Below, piece by piece: positions 9,549-18,800 of a DNA stretch of 64,000 nt (its first letter is position 1; each line of letters opens with the position of its first letter). The stretch is from CAIXSE01 sp963765635 (GTDB lineage: Bacteria; Actinomycetota; Thermoleophilia; UBA2241), in assembly GCA_963765635.1 (NCBI GenBank), contig CAVXXF010000004.1, positions 1,488,001 to 1,552,000 of the forward strand, in the 5' to 3' direction. Under the pieces are notes generated by a model. The model was not told the origin of the DNA, ran no database searches, and was given only the letters and a program-made list of their open reading frames with translations. The translations under genes and the position numbers were made by a program.

Positions 9549-9605
9549 ATGAGTAACCGCATGGAGATCGGAGAAAGCATCCGCGGCTACACGGTAGAGA
9601 ACTAG
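9549..9605 (+). pseudogene. Possible N-terminal remnant of a second acyl carrier protein
   Basis: A short frame (ATG 9549, TAG 9603-9605) encodes 18 residues ending ESIRGYTVEN. Discrete carrier proteins typically open with I-R-x-Y-[IL]-x-x-N-F-L, and the ACP at 103 has NKIREYLSQNFLF. The fragment therefore looks like the first helix of a carrier protein truncated just upstream of the acyl ligase gene. CAGGAAA precedes the ATG. Chance similarity over ten residues cannot be excluded; a translated upstream peptide is the alternative. Confidence 0.3.
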
Positions 9606-9608
9606 TAC

Positions 9609-11156
9609 ATGGACGGCCTCACGCCGATTCACGCGCTGCTCGAGCAGAGCGCCGATCAGCGCGGCGACGCCGTCGCGCTGGAGCACGGTGACGTCGTCCT
9701 GACGTACGGTGAGATCGAGGCGGGGGCCAACCGCGTCGCGGCCCGCCTGCGCGAGCTCGGCGTCGCGCGCGGCGACCGCGTCGGACTGCTCGCGGACAAC
9801 GGCCGTGCCTATGTCGAGGGGTTTTTCGGCATCTTGAAGGCCGGCGCCGGTTGCGTGGCCCTGAATGGCGCCAACAAGGCGCGCACCAGCGCGGCCCTGC
9901 TGGCCGACAGCGGGGCCGCCGGGCTGGTGACCATGGCCGGTCGCGTGTCGCGCGAGCTGCCCGAGATCGTGCGCGGCGCTCGCGATCTGCGCTTCGCCAT
10001 CATCGACCGCGTGAATCCCGGTTGGGCCCTACCCGACGCCGTGCGCGTCCTGCAGGCGGCGGACGTAGCGTCGGCCAGCTCGGCGCGCGTGGCCAGCGAT
10101 GTCGGCCTGGACGACCTCTGCGCAATCCTCTACACGAGCGGTTCCACCGGCCTGCCCCGGGGCACGACGCTGCGGCACCGGAATCTCGCCGCCAACACCC
10201 GGCAGATCCTGGCCTATCTGCACCTGTCGGCGGACGACAGCGTCCTCAGCGTGCTGCCGTTCCACTACAGCTTCGGCAACTCGCTGCTGCTCACGCACTT
10301 CGCGGTGGGCGGACGCGTGGTCGTCGACAACCGCTTCGCGTACCCGTCGGCCGTGGTCGAGACGCTTGAGCGGTCGCGCGTCTCCGCCTTCTCGGGCGTG
10401 CCGTCCACGTACGCGATCCTGGCGGCGAAGACGGACTTCCTGCGTCGCCGCTGGCCGGACCTCCGGTACCTCACGCAAGCCGGCGGTGGCATGACGGCGG
10501 CGCTGACGCGACGCCTCATCGAGGAGTTGCCGCCTCACGTACGACTGTTCGTGATGTACGGGCAGACCGAAGCCTCGGCGCGGCTGAGCTATGTGCCGCC
10601 GGAACGCCTGCGCGAGAAGCTCGGCAGCATCGGCATCCCGATCCCCGGCGTCACGCTGACCATCCGCGACGAGCACGGCCACGAGTGCGCGCCGGGCGTA
10701 GTGGGTGAAGTTGTCGCCGCCGGCGAGAACCTCATGCAGGGCTACTGGAACGACCCCGCGGAGACCGCCCTCGTGCTCAAAGCCGACGGCCTGCACACGG
10801 GCGACCTCGGGCGCAAGGACGACGACGGTTACATCTTCCTGGTCGACCGCATCAAGAACATGATCAAGGTCGGCGCCAACCGCGTCAGCCCGCGCGAGAT
10901 CGAGGATGTGATCGCCGAGGTGGCGGGCGTGGCCGAGGTCTGCGTCGCCGGCGCGCCGGACGAGCTGCTCGGCGAGGCGGTGGAGGCGTTCGTGGTCGTC
11001 ACGCCGGGCGCCGACGTCCCGCCGGAGCGCATCCTCGCCCACTGCCGCGAGTATCTGGCCCTCTACAAGGTCCCGCGAGGCGTGCACTTCCGGGACGCCC
11101 TGCCGCGCAGCGCCGCCGGCAAGGTCCTGCCCAGCGAACTGCTGCGCTCCGTCTGA
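9609..11156 (+). CDS. AMP-forming acyl-CoA/acyl-ACP ligase
   Basis: The 515-residue ANL-superfamily adenylating enzyme has the A3 motif YTSGSTGLPRG (residues 175-185, Arg where Lys is usual), the A5 region YGQTEASARL, the A8 hinge DRIKNMIKVGANRVSPREIE and the C-terminal catalytic Lys505 in AAGKVLPSEL. Family members activate a carboxylate with ATP and load it on CoA or a carrier-protein phosphopantetheine. The ACP gene at 103 and the ACP-like remnant just upstream suggest the carrier is an ACP. No strong ribosome site precedes ATG 9609. GC content rises visibly from here compared with the locus upstream. Confidence 0.88.
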   Translation: MDGLTPIHALLEQSADQRGDAVALEHGDVVLTYGEIEAGANRVAARLRELGVARGDRVGLLADNGRAYVEGFFGILKAGAGCVALNGANKARTSAALLADSGAAGLVTMAGRVSRELPEIVRGARDLRFAIIDRVNPGWALPDAVRVLQAADVASASSARVASDVGLDDLCAILYTSGSTGLPRGTTLRHRNLAANTRQILAYLHLSADDSVLSVLPFHYSFGNSLLLTHFAVGGRVVVDNRFAYPSAVVETLERSRVSAFSGVPSTYAILAAKTDFLRRRWPDLRYLTQAGGGMTAALTRRLIEELPPHVRLFVMYGQTEASARLSYVPPERLREKLGSIGIPIPGVTLTIRDEHGHECAPGVVGEVVAAGENLMQGYWNDPAETALVLKADGLHTGDLGRKDDDGYIFLVDRIKNMIKVGANRVSPREIEDVIAEVAGVAEVCVAGAPDELLGEAVEAFVVVTPGADVPPERILAHCREYLALYKVPRGVHFRDALPRSAAGKVLPSELLRSV

Positions 11157-11229
11157 ACGTCGAAGGGGAGACCTAGACGCCGGCTGACCTGAGCGCCGGG
11201 TAAGCCGTCACCGCCAGCAGAGACAACTC

Positions 11230-12177
11230 TCAAACAGGCTCGCCGCGGATGCCGGCGCTGACCGGGTCGTCGCGCAGCCAGCCCACGTACTCCTCGAGGC
11301 CGTGGCGCAGTTCGACGCTCGGCGCGTAGCCGAACGCCGCAGCCGCTTTCGTGATGTCGGCGAGACTGTCTCGCACGTCACCCGGGCGCTCTGAAGCGTA
11401 GGTGACGTCGACGCTGCTCCCCGCGATCTCGGCGACGGTCGCGGCCAGCCAGTTCACCGTCACGCGCGTTGCACTCCCCAGGTTGAACACTCCCGCGACC
11501 GCGGCGTGCTCGGCGGCGGCGACATTGGCGGCCGCCACATCACGCACGTGAACGAAGTCCCTGGTCTGCTCGCCATCGCCGAACACGACGAGGTCCCGGC
11601 CGTCGAGCGCGCGCTGCGCAAATATGGGGATGACGTTGCCGTACGCGTCGTAGCGTTGGTGCGGGCCGTAGACGTTGAAGTAGCGCAGACACACGTTATG
11701 CATCCCGTAGAGCTTGTTGTACACGAGGGCGAGCTTCTCGGCGGCCAGCTTGCTCACTCCGTACGGCGAATCCGGGTCCTGAGGATGACCTTCATCGATC
11801 GGCAGCGTCTTCAGCTCGCCGAAGATGCCCGCCGACGAGGAGAAGACGACCTTGTCGATGCTGTTTGCGCGAGCTGCCTCAAGCACGGAGACCATCCCGA
11901 CGAGGTTCACCTCGGCGTCGTGACGCGGGTCGTCGATAGAGCGCTTGTTACCTACGCTGGCGGCAAGATGGAAGATCGCCGAACACCCCGCAGCGACGGT
12001 GCGCAGCGTATCGGCGCTCCGCACGTCCGCCTCGCGGAAGGTGGCCTCGGGCCTGAGGTTGTCACGATAGCCGCTCGACAAGTCATCGACGACCAGGACC
12101 TCGTGACCACGCTGCAGCAGCAGCCCCACGACGTTGGAGCCGATGAAGCCGGCACCGCCTGTGACGAGCGCTCTCAC
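11230..12177 (-). CDS. NAD-dependent sugar-nucleotide epimerase (GalE/SDR family)
   Basis: The 315-residue extended short-chain dehydrogenase has the Rossmann motif TGGAGFIG (residues 6-13), the conserved AASVGNKRSI loop, SSAGIFGE, the catalytic SPYGVSK (Tyr-x-x-x-Lys) and the substrate-side motif RYFNVYGP. The closest families are UDP-glucose/UDP-GlcNAc 4-epimerases. GTG 12177 is the start because GGGGAGG sits immediately upstream and the Rossmann strand follows directly; longer frames are unsupported. It is the last gene of a minus-strand GtrA-GT87-epimerase set, which points to sugar-nucleotide supply for a cell-surface glycan. Confidence 0.88.
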   Translation of the reverse strand: MRALVTGGAGFIGSNVVGLLLQRGHEVLVVDDLSSGYRDNLRPEATFREADVRSADTLRTVAAGCSAIFHLAASVGNKRSIDDPRHDAEVNLVGMVSVLEAARANSIDKVVFSSSAGIFGELKTLPIDEGHPQDPDSPYGVSKLAAEKLALVYNKLYGMHNVCLRYFNVYGPHQRYDAYGNVIPIFAQRALDGRDLVVFGDGEQTRDFVHVRDVAAANVAAAEHAAVAGVFNLGSATRVTVNWLAATVAEIAGSSVDVTYASERPGDVRDSLADITKAAAAFGYAPSVELRHGLEEYVGWLRDDPVSAGIRGEPV

Positions 12178-12217
12178 GCGCCTCCCCGATCGCCTGTTCT
12201 GCGAACCCAGGACCTCA

Positions 12218-13531
12218 CTAACATACCATTTCACGATCTGCGTCAGTCCGGGGCGCCGATTTAGGGGAGGCGGCCTGGCGCACGCCGCTCGTTGGCCCGA
12301 CTGCAGCATCTGGCAGCCCCCACAACCGCCACGCCGCCACCGCCAGGAACACCACCAGCAGCGTGTTCCGCGTGACCACGAGCGCCACCGACTCCGGATG
12401 CATGTCGAGGAAGCGCCAGTACAGCGCCGGGAACTCGATCTGGGTGAGCAGCAGCACGAACCCCCCGATGACGGCGAGCGCGCGGTCGCGAGCGGCGACG
12501 AGCGCCCAGGCGGGCAGCGTCCAGATGAAGTACTGCGGGCTCAACACCTTACCGAAGGTCATGAGCGCGAGGATGAGCGCGAGCACGGCGAGGGCCTGGT
12601 CGGGCGCCGCCGCGCGCAGCCGCTCGCGGCGCCGCCATATCAGCAGGTAGACGCCGGCCACGGCCAGCAGCGTCAGGCCGCCCGAGGCCGTCGCCGCGAG
12701 GCCGGCGCCTCGGGCCACGAGCATGTGCGAACCGTGGCTGTGGCCCCACACGGCCTCGCTGACGCCGATGAGCTTGCCAAACAGCATCGGCGTGCCGAGC
12801 ACGCTCTCGATCTGCAGCGGCCGCTCGAGGTGGTACTGGAAGACGTACCACAGGCCTCTCGGCGACGCGAAGAGATACGGCAGGAACGGCGCCACTGCCG
12901 CTGCCGCGAAAGCCATCAGTGGCCACACCCAGCGGCGCGGATGACCGGCGAAGATCAGCACCAGCGGCAGCAGCGCGGCCGGCGTGAGCTTGAGCGCGAA
13001 GCCCATGCCGAGCACGAAGGCGGCCGCGGTGAGCCAGCGCACGGAGAGGCACAGGATGAAGCCCGCGATGAGCAGCGCCACGAACACGTCGTAGCGGTTC
13101 ACGATGATCGCCCCCGTGAGCGCCACCGCCACCGGGAAGAGCACGGCGGCCACGTAGGCGCGTCCGCCGCGCGGCCAGTAGCGGCAGGCCACGAACGCCG
13201 TGAGGGCCGCAGTGAGCAGCGTGACGATCCCCATGGAGACGCTGAACCAGTGCGTGTAGGCGGCCAGGTCACGGGCGTGCCCGGGCAGGCGGAAGATGGG
13301 CACGGCCAGCGGCGGGTACTCGACTTCGAAGGCCTTCGTGAAGGGGCGCTCGCCGTCGGCCATGCGCTGCGAGTATGCCTGGTAGACGTGGATGTCGCTG
13401 ATGTCGTGCAGCCCGTACCACAGGTTGGGGAGCAGGACGACGAGCACGAGTGCGGTGAGCACCAAGCTCACGACGATGGCGCCCGGGATGCTGGCCTGAT
13501 GAGCTGGTCGAGACGGGGCGACGGCGTTCAC
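12218..13531 (-). CDS. Polytopic GT87-like (DUF2029) glycosyltransferase
   Basis: The 437-residue integral membrane protein has about ten hydrophobic segments. An early periplasmic loop carries DISDIHVYQAYSQRMADG and FEVEYPPLAVPIF. The Asp and EYPPL motifs are characteristic of the GT87/GT39-like polyprenyl-phosphate-sugar-dependent transferases (mycobacterial PimE and relatives). GTG 13529-13531 overlaps the stop of the GtrA gene as GTGA, indicating coupled translation. It probably adds a mannose or similar sugar to a lipid or glycan on the outer face of the membrane. The specific acceptor is not predictable. Confidence 0.75.
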   Translation of the reverse strand: MNAVAPSRPAHQASIPGAIVVSLVLTALVLVVLLPNLWYGLHDISDIHVYQAYSQRMADGERPFTKAFEVEYPPLAVPIFRLPGHARDLAAYTHWFSVSMGIVTLLTAALTAFVACRYWPRGGRAYVAAVLFPVAVALTGAIIVNRYDVFVALLIAGFILCLSVRWLTAAAFVLGMGFALKLTPAALLPLVLIFAGHPRRWVWPLMAFAAAAVAPFLPYLFASPRGLWYVFQYHLERPLQIESVLGTPMLFGKLIGVSEAVWGHSHGSHMLVARGAGLAATASGGLTLLAVAGVYLLIWRRRERLRAAAPDQALAVLALILALMTFGKVLSPQYFIWTLPAWALVAARDRALAVIGGFVLLLTQIEFPALYWRFLDMHPESVALVVTRNTLLVVFLAVAAWRLWGLPDAAVGPTSGVRQAASPKSAPRTDADREMVC

Positions 13532-13968
13532 TGGCCGCGGAAGCTCCACAGCTTGTTGACGACGAAGTTGAAGGGCAGCACGCAGGCGATCGCCAAGAGC
13601 TGGCTGACCATCACATGCAGGTCGAGTCGCGCGCGGAATAGCCAGAAGACGAGCTCGTTGAGCGCCAGGCCGCAGAGGCTGACCACGAGGAACTTGAGGA
13701 ACTCGGTGCCCATCGTCCCCGAGGAGCGGAAGGTCCACCAGCGGTTCAGCAGGTAGTTGTTGACCACGGCGACCGCGAAGGCAAGGCCGCTGGCGAATGC
13801 CTCGACGGCGAACGGCGTGCTGTCGTTGAACTGGCCCCACACCACCAGCGTGAGCTTGAGCACCGCGAGGTTGACGACGGTGCCGATGGCGCCGACCACG
13901 GCGAACTTCACGAACTGCGTGCCGCTCCGGTAGTGACGTTCGTCCACAAGCCACCTGGGTCGCGCCAA
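13528..13968 (-). CDS. GtrA-family membrane protein
   Basis: The 146-residue protein has four predicted transmembrane helices and the GtrA signatures FVKFAVVGAIGTVVNL near the N terminus, NNYLLNRWWTF after helix 2, and a C-terminal NFVVNKLWSF. GtrA proteins are thought to flip or translocate polyprenyl-phosphate-linked sugars. Pairing with a GT87 transferase by a four-base overlap fits that role. The start is TTG at 13966-13968; a GTG seven codons later is possible. Confidence 0.88.
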   Translation of the reverse strand: MARPRWLVDERHYRSGTQFVKFAVVGAIGTVVNLAVLKLTLVVWGQFNDSTPFAVEAFASGLAFAVAVVNNYLLNRWWTFRSSGTMGTEFLKFLVVSLCGLALNELVFWLFRARLDLHVMVSQLLAIACVLPFNFVVNKLWSFRGQ

Positions 13969-14109
13969 AAGGGTGGCCGCGCGGCGCCGCAGCGCCGGCC
14001 GCGCGGCCGGAAGACCGTGGCCATGATATGCGATGGGCGGCGGCTCAGGGAACCCGGGCGCCGCCGGGCGGGGCGTCGCGCGGCGGGCCAGAGACCCGCG
14101 CGCCGCCTC

Positions 14110-14772
14110 TCAGCGCAGCGCCGTCCAGGCGTCGACCTCGCGCCAGACGGCGCCGAAATCGGCCAGCGGCCGCCACTCGAGGCGCTCGGCGGCGCAGCGC
14201 TCGGCGAGGTGGCCGCGCGCGAACGTAAGGTCGGCTTCGCGCGCGGGGCACAGGTCGCTGGCGCCGTCGCCGAAGACGAGCACGAGCTCGCCGGGGCGGC
14301 GCAACGCTCGCAGGGCCGCCCCTTTGCAGCTCTTGGGCCCGCAGCGCGGGCAGTCGCCGAGCACGTCGCTGAAGGCGAGGCGGTACGGCGGGCCGCCTTC
14401 GGGGCCGCCGCCCACGAGCTCGCTGGCGTACAGCTCGACCGGCGTCAGCTGCTCACGGCTCCAGACGGCGGCGATCGCCTCGCGCAGGCCGGCGCTCACG
14501 ATCATCGGGCGCCCACCGCGTGTCTCGAGTTTGGCGAGAAACGCCGCCAGGCCCGGCGCCGGTTCGGCTTCGGCGACGAGGGCGCCGATCAGCTCCGCCC
14601 GCGGCGCCTGGATCAGCCCGATCTGCCGGTCGAAGACCTCGGCGTGGCTCATGCGGTCGGCCTGGGCCTCGGCCTCGAGCGGCCGCCAGGCATCACCCAC
14701 GAAGCGCTGCAGCACGATCTCGTTGCATTCGTGCGTGGTCAGCGTGCCGTCGTAGTCGAGAAAGGCGAGCAT
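14110..14772 (-). CDS. HAD-family phosphatase, MtnX-like
   Basis: The 220-residue protein opens with the HAD motif I FLDYDGTLTT and has motif II VSAGL, a cap-region CPRCGPKSCKG cysteine cluster, and motif IV GDGASDLCPA. The order DYDGT, Cys-rich insert, GDGxSD and FARGHLAE is very like Bacillus MtnX (hydroxyketo-methylthiopentenyl-phosphate phosphatase of methionine salvage). Other salvage genes are absent here, so substrate identity is tentative. ATG 14772 lies only a few bases after TACACT, a -10-like hexamer, suggesting a leaderless mRNA. Confidence 0.75.
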   Translation of the reverse strand: MLAFLDYDGTLTTHECNEIVLQRFVGDAWRPLEAEAQADRMSHAEVFDRQIGLIQAPRAELIGALVAEAEPAPGLAAFLAKLETRGGRPMIVSAGLREAIAAVWSREQLTPVELYASELVGGGPEGGPPYRLAFSDVLGDCPRCGPKSCKGAALRALRRPGELVLVFGDGASDLCPAREADLTFARGHLAERCAAERLEWRPLADFGAVWREVDAWTALR

Positions 14773-14819
14773 GGCGGGAGTGTACACGAGCGAGGCGGTC
14801 GGGCCGCCCGCGGCGGGCT

Positions 14820-15311
14820 TCAGTCGCCTGCGGCCTCGGCGATTGCCTCGAGCGCGTCTGCGAACGCCGCGACTTGCGCACGCACGGACTCGCTGGCCTC
14901 GGGCAAGTCATCAATGAGCACGGCCACCAGCCGCGGGTCAAGGATGTAGGCGTACACGTTGCGCACGACGTGTCGGAACCCGCGATACCGATCGAGCGTG
15001 GGGAAGAGGTCCGGTGAGAGGACCGCGGCTCGCACCCCGGGCATCTCGGCCGTCATTTGACGGAGCAGGTCCTGGTGCCAGTTCGGACCAGCGGGCAGTG
15101 AGCCGTCGATGCGCTCGGCGACCAGGGTGAAGATGCGCTCCAGCCCTGCATAGAAACCGTGGATATTGAGCGCCGCCGCGTCGACGTACAGGTCTTCGGG
15201 GTCCGCTGAGGCTGAGGCCCAGGCGCGGGAGGCCCGTCGTGAGATCCGGTCAAGCTCGGGCAGCTCCTGACGGATGCGGGCGGCGACGGATCTGTAGTCG
15301 TGGCCTGTCAT
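14820..15311 (-). CDS. HEPN-domain toxin of an MNT-HEPN pair
   Basis: The 163-residue helical protein has the HEPN signature Arg-x5-His (R108...H114 in DRYRGFRHV) followed by NVYAY. The HEPN fold commonly acts as a ribonuclease held in check by the cognate nucleotidyltransferase. It overlaps the upstream MNT gene by four bases (ATGA at 15308-15311), the usual antitoxin-first order. The N-terminal half carries ALNIHGFYAGLERIF, conserved in HepT-like proteins. Whether it is active here is untested. Confidence 0.72.
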   Translation of the reverse strand: MTGHDYRSVAARIRQELPELDRISRRASRAWASASADPEDLYVDAAALNIHGFYAGLERIFTLVAERIDGSLPAGPNWHQDLLRQMTAEMPGVRAAVLSPDLFPTLDRYRGFRHVVRNVYAYILDPRLVAVLIDDLPEASESVRAQVAAFADALEAIAEAAGD

Positions 15312-15682
15312 AACTCCACTCCGGACTGCTCGACGGCCTGGCGCATCCCGTCCGTGCAGCCCCCGAGGTCCACGAGATCGAACTCGAAGTCCGGGGAAAG
15401 CCTCAGCAGCCTGCCCAGGGCCTCAAGGTGCAATGCGGGCGTAAGGCCGGTGGCCGCCATGTCGATGTCTGAGCGCTCAGTGAAGTGGTCGCCCTCCGCC
15501 AACGAGCCGAAGACCCACACGCCGGTGACGTCGAACTGCGCGCGCAAGACCCGAGCCGCCTCGCGCGCTACCGTCCACGCCTGCTCGCGCCTCTCGTCCC
15601 GGCGACGGGCAGTCTCGGCGGTGCGAGCGCGCAGAGTCGCTGCGTAGACCTCGATCTGCTCGGGTGTCGGCGTGCTCGTCAT
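15308..15682 (-). CDS. MNT-type nucleotidyltransferase antitoxin
   Basis: The 124-residue minimal nucleotidyltransferase has motif VFGSLAEGD (Gly59-Ser60) and catalytic aspartates in SDIDMA (Asp72, Asp74). In characterised MNT-HEPN systems this protein adds AMP residues to the HEPN toxin near its active site and neutralises it. The N-terminal helix is Arg-rich. The ATG at 15682 faces the ileS promoter on the opposite strand. Confidence 0.8.
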   Translation of the reverse strand: MTSTPTPEQIEVYAATLRARTAETARRRDERREQAWTVAREAARVLRAQFDVTGVWVFGSLAEGDHFTERSDIDMAATGLTPALHLEALGRLLRLSPDFEFDLVDLGGCTDGMRQAVEQSGVEL

Positions 15683-15777
15683 CTCGCCGGGAGTATACCC
15701 CGTGACCTGTTGGCGATTGGAATCGCTGGTGTCGCGTCGAGGCTCGGGGCCGGCGGCGCAGCGAGCCCGGCCTTGTC

Positions 15778-15786
15778 TGGTAGAAT
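15778..15786 (+). promoter_or_regulatory. Extended -10 promoter element for ileS
   Basis: TGGTAGAAT (15778-15786) is an extended -10 element (TGnTAnnnT) about 50 bases before the ileS start. No good -35 hexamer is present. No T-box antiterminator landmarks (such as a GGTGGNACCGCG consensus) are seen in the leader. Confidence 0.35.
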
Positions 15787-15839
15787 CTGCCTTCCGGCCC
15801 GCCGACCTTCGGGCCCGCCGCCCGACGAAAGCGAGTCAC

Positions 15840-18800
15840 GTGAGCGACCAGCTACCCCGGTTCCGCGAGGTGCCCTCGCGCGTCGACTTTCCCGCTCTCG
15901 ACGCGCGCGTCCTCGCGTTCTGGAAAGAGCACCGAATCTTCGAGAAGAGCCTTGAAGGCCGCGACGACGCCCCGGTGTACGTGTTCTACGAGGGCCCGCC
16001 CACGGCCAACGGGCTGCCCGGCGCGCACCATATCCTCTCCCGCATCTTCAAAGACCTCTTCCCGCGCTACAAGACGATGCGCGGGTACCGCGTGCCGCGC
16101 AAAGGCGGCTGGGACACTCACGGCTTGCCCGTCGAGCTCGAGGTCGAACGCCGCCTGGGCATCGACGGCAAGCAGCAGATCGAGGACTACGGGGTCGCCG
16201 AGTTCAACAAGCTCTGCCGCGAGAGCGTCACCGCGTACCTCGAGGAGTGGGAGCGCTTCACCGAGCGCATCGGCTTCTGGGTCGATCTCGGCGATGCCTA
16301 CTACACCTTCGACAACGAGTACATCGAGACCGTCTGGTGGCTGCTGCGGCAGATCTGGGACAAGGGCCTGCTCTATCAGGGTCACAAGGTCGTGCCGTAT
16401 TGCCCGCGCTGCGGTACGGCGATCAGCAGCCACGAGGTCGCCCAGGGCTACAAGGACGTCACCGAGGATTCGATCTATGTGCGCTTCCCACTCAAGGCCC
16501 AGGCGGCGGCCACGCTGGGCGCGCCGGACGGCGCGCCCATCTCCCTGGCCGTCTGGACCACCACGCCGTGGACGCTGATCAGCAACGTCGCCGCCGCGGT
16601 CCACCCCGACGTCACCTACGCGCTCGTCGAGAGCCGCGGCGAGCGCTTCGTGCTGGCCCGCGAGCTCGTCGAGAAGGTGCTCGGCGGCCAGGCCGTCGTC
16701 GAGCGCGAGCTGCCGGGCAGCGATCTGCTCGGCCTCGAGTACGAGCCGCCGTTCGACTTCATAGTGCCCGACAAGAGAGCGCATTTCGTGGTCGGTGCGG
16801 ACTACGTCACGACCACCGACGGCACGGGCATCGTGCACATGGCCCCCGCCTTCGGCGAGGACGATATGCGCGTGGGCCTCGAGAACGACCTGCCGGTCGT
16901 GAACGCCGTCGACCTCGAGGGAAAGTTCGTCGCCGAGGTCACGCCGTGGGCCGGCGTCTTCGTCAAAGACGCAGATCCAGCCATCATCGCCGAGCTCAAG
17001 GCCCGCGGCCTGCTGCTCGGCGTCGAGCCCTACGAGCACAGCTACCCCTTCTGCTGGCGCTGCGACACGGCGCTGCTCTATTACGCCAAGGCGACGTGGT
17101 ACGTGCGCACCACGGCCATCAAGGAGCAGCTCATCAAGGCCAACGACGACGTCATCTGGCATCCCGAGCACATCAAGACGGGGCGCTTCGGCGAATGGCT
17201 TGCCAACAACGTCGACTGGGCGCTCAGCCGCGACCGCTACTGGGGCACGCCGCTGCCCATCTGGCGGTGTGAAGAAGGACACGCGCACTGTGTAGGGTCG
17301 ATCGCCGAGCTGCGCGCGATGGCGGCCGGTCCCGTTCCAGAGGATCTGGAACTCCACCGGCCCTACGTCGACGACGTGCTGCTCACCTGCCCGGACTGCG
17401 GCCGCGAGATGCAGCGCGTGGACGAGGTCATCGACGCCTGGTTCGACTCAGGCTCCATGCCTTTCGGCCAGTGGCACTACCCATTCGAGAACGAGGACGT
17501 CTTCCGCGAGCGCTTCCCCGCCGATTTCATCTGCGAAGCCATCGACCAGACGCGCGGCTGGTTCTACAGCCTGATCGCCGTGGCCACGCTCATCGAGGGC
17601 CGCAGCTCCTACAAGCGCGTGCTCTGCCTGGGCCACATCCTCGACGCCGACGGCCAGAAGATGAGCAAGAGCAAGGGCAACGTCATCCAGCCCGACGATA
17701 TCCTCGACCATCAGGGCGCCGATGCCTTCCGCTGGTTCATGTTCGCGAGCCAGAACCCGTGGAGCCCGCGGCGCTTCAGCGCCGACATGGTCGACGAGGT
17801 GGTGCGCAAGTTCCTGCTCACGCTGTGGAACACGTACAGCTTCTTCACCGTGTACGCCAACATCGACGGGTTCGACCCAGCGGCCGGCGACGTGCCGCTC
17901 GCGGAGCGGCCGCTGCTCGACCGCTGGCTCAGCGGGGAGCTCAACGCGCTCGTGCAGACGGTCACCGACGGCCTCGAGCAGTACGACGCCACCGGCACCT
18001 GCCGGGCCATCCAGCAGTTCGTCGACGACCTCAGCAACTGGTACGTGCGCCGCAGCCGCCGGCGCTTCTGGAAGAGTGAGAGCGACCGCGACAAGCTGGC
18101 CGCCTACCACACGCTTTACGAGGCGCTGGTCACGGTGACCAAGCTTCTGGCGCCGTTCACGCCGTTCGTCGCCGAGGAGCTCTACCAGAACCTGGTGCGC
18201 GAGGTCGATGCAGGCGCGCCCGAGAGCGTGCACCTGTGCGCCTGGCCGGTCGCCGACGAGCAGGCCATCGACGCCGGCGCGTCGTTCGACATGGCGGCGG
18301 CGCGCCGCGTCGTCGAGCTGGGCCGCGCGGCGCGCAACGCCGCCGCAGTCAAGACGCGGCAACCGCTGGCCGAGGTGGTCGTCGCGCTTCCCGAGGCCGA
18401 GCGGCGCGCTGTCGAGGCGCTGCGCGACGTGGTGCTCGACGAGCTCAACGTCAAGGCCCTGCGCTGCGTCGCCGACGAGAGCGAGATGGTGGCCTACACG
18501 GTCAAGCCCAACCTCAAGGTCCTCGGGCCGCGGCTCGGCAAACGGCTCGGCGCGCTGCAGGCGGCGCTCAAGGACGTGGATGCCGCCGCCCTGGTCGCCG
18601 AGCTGCGGTCAGCCGGCGCAGTGACGCTGGCGGTCGGCGAAGGCGAGCTTCGTCTCGTTGAGGAAGATCTTCTCGTCGAGACCGGCTCGCCGGAGGGCTA
18701 CCAGATGGAGTCGGATGCGGGCCGCACCGTGGCCCTGAAGACGGAGATCGACGAGGCCCTGCGCGAAGAAGGCGGCGCTCGCGAGCTCGTGCATGCTATT

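Noticed and set aside
12134..13756. 540-residue open frame on the plus strand
   Set aside because: It is the antisense shadow of the GT87 and GtrA genes, which have clear membrane-protein features and coupled starts.
15683..15839. T-box riboswitch upstream of ileS
   Set aside because: The leader is short and lacks the conserved T-box and stem landmarks; only an extended -10 element is visible.
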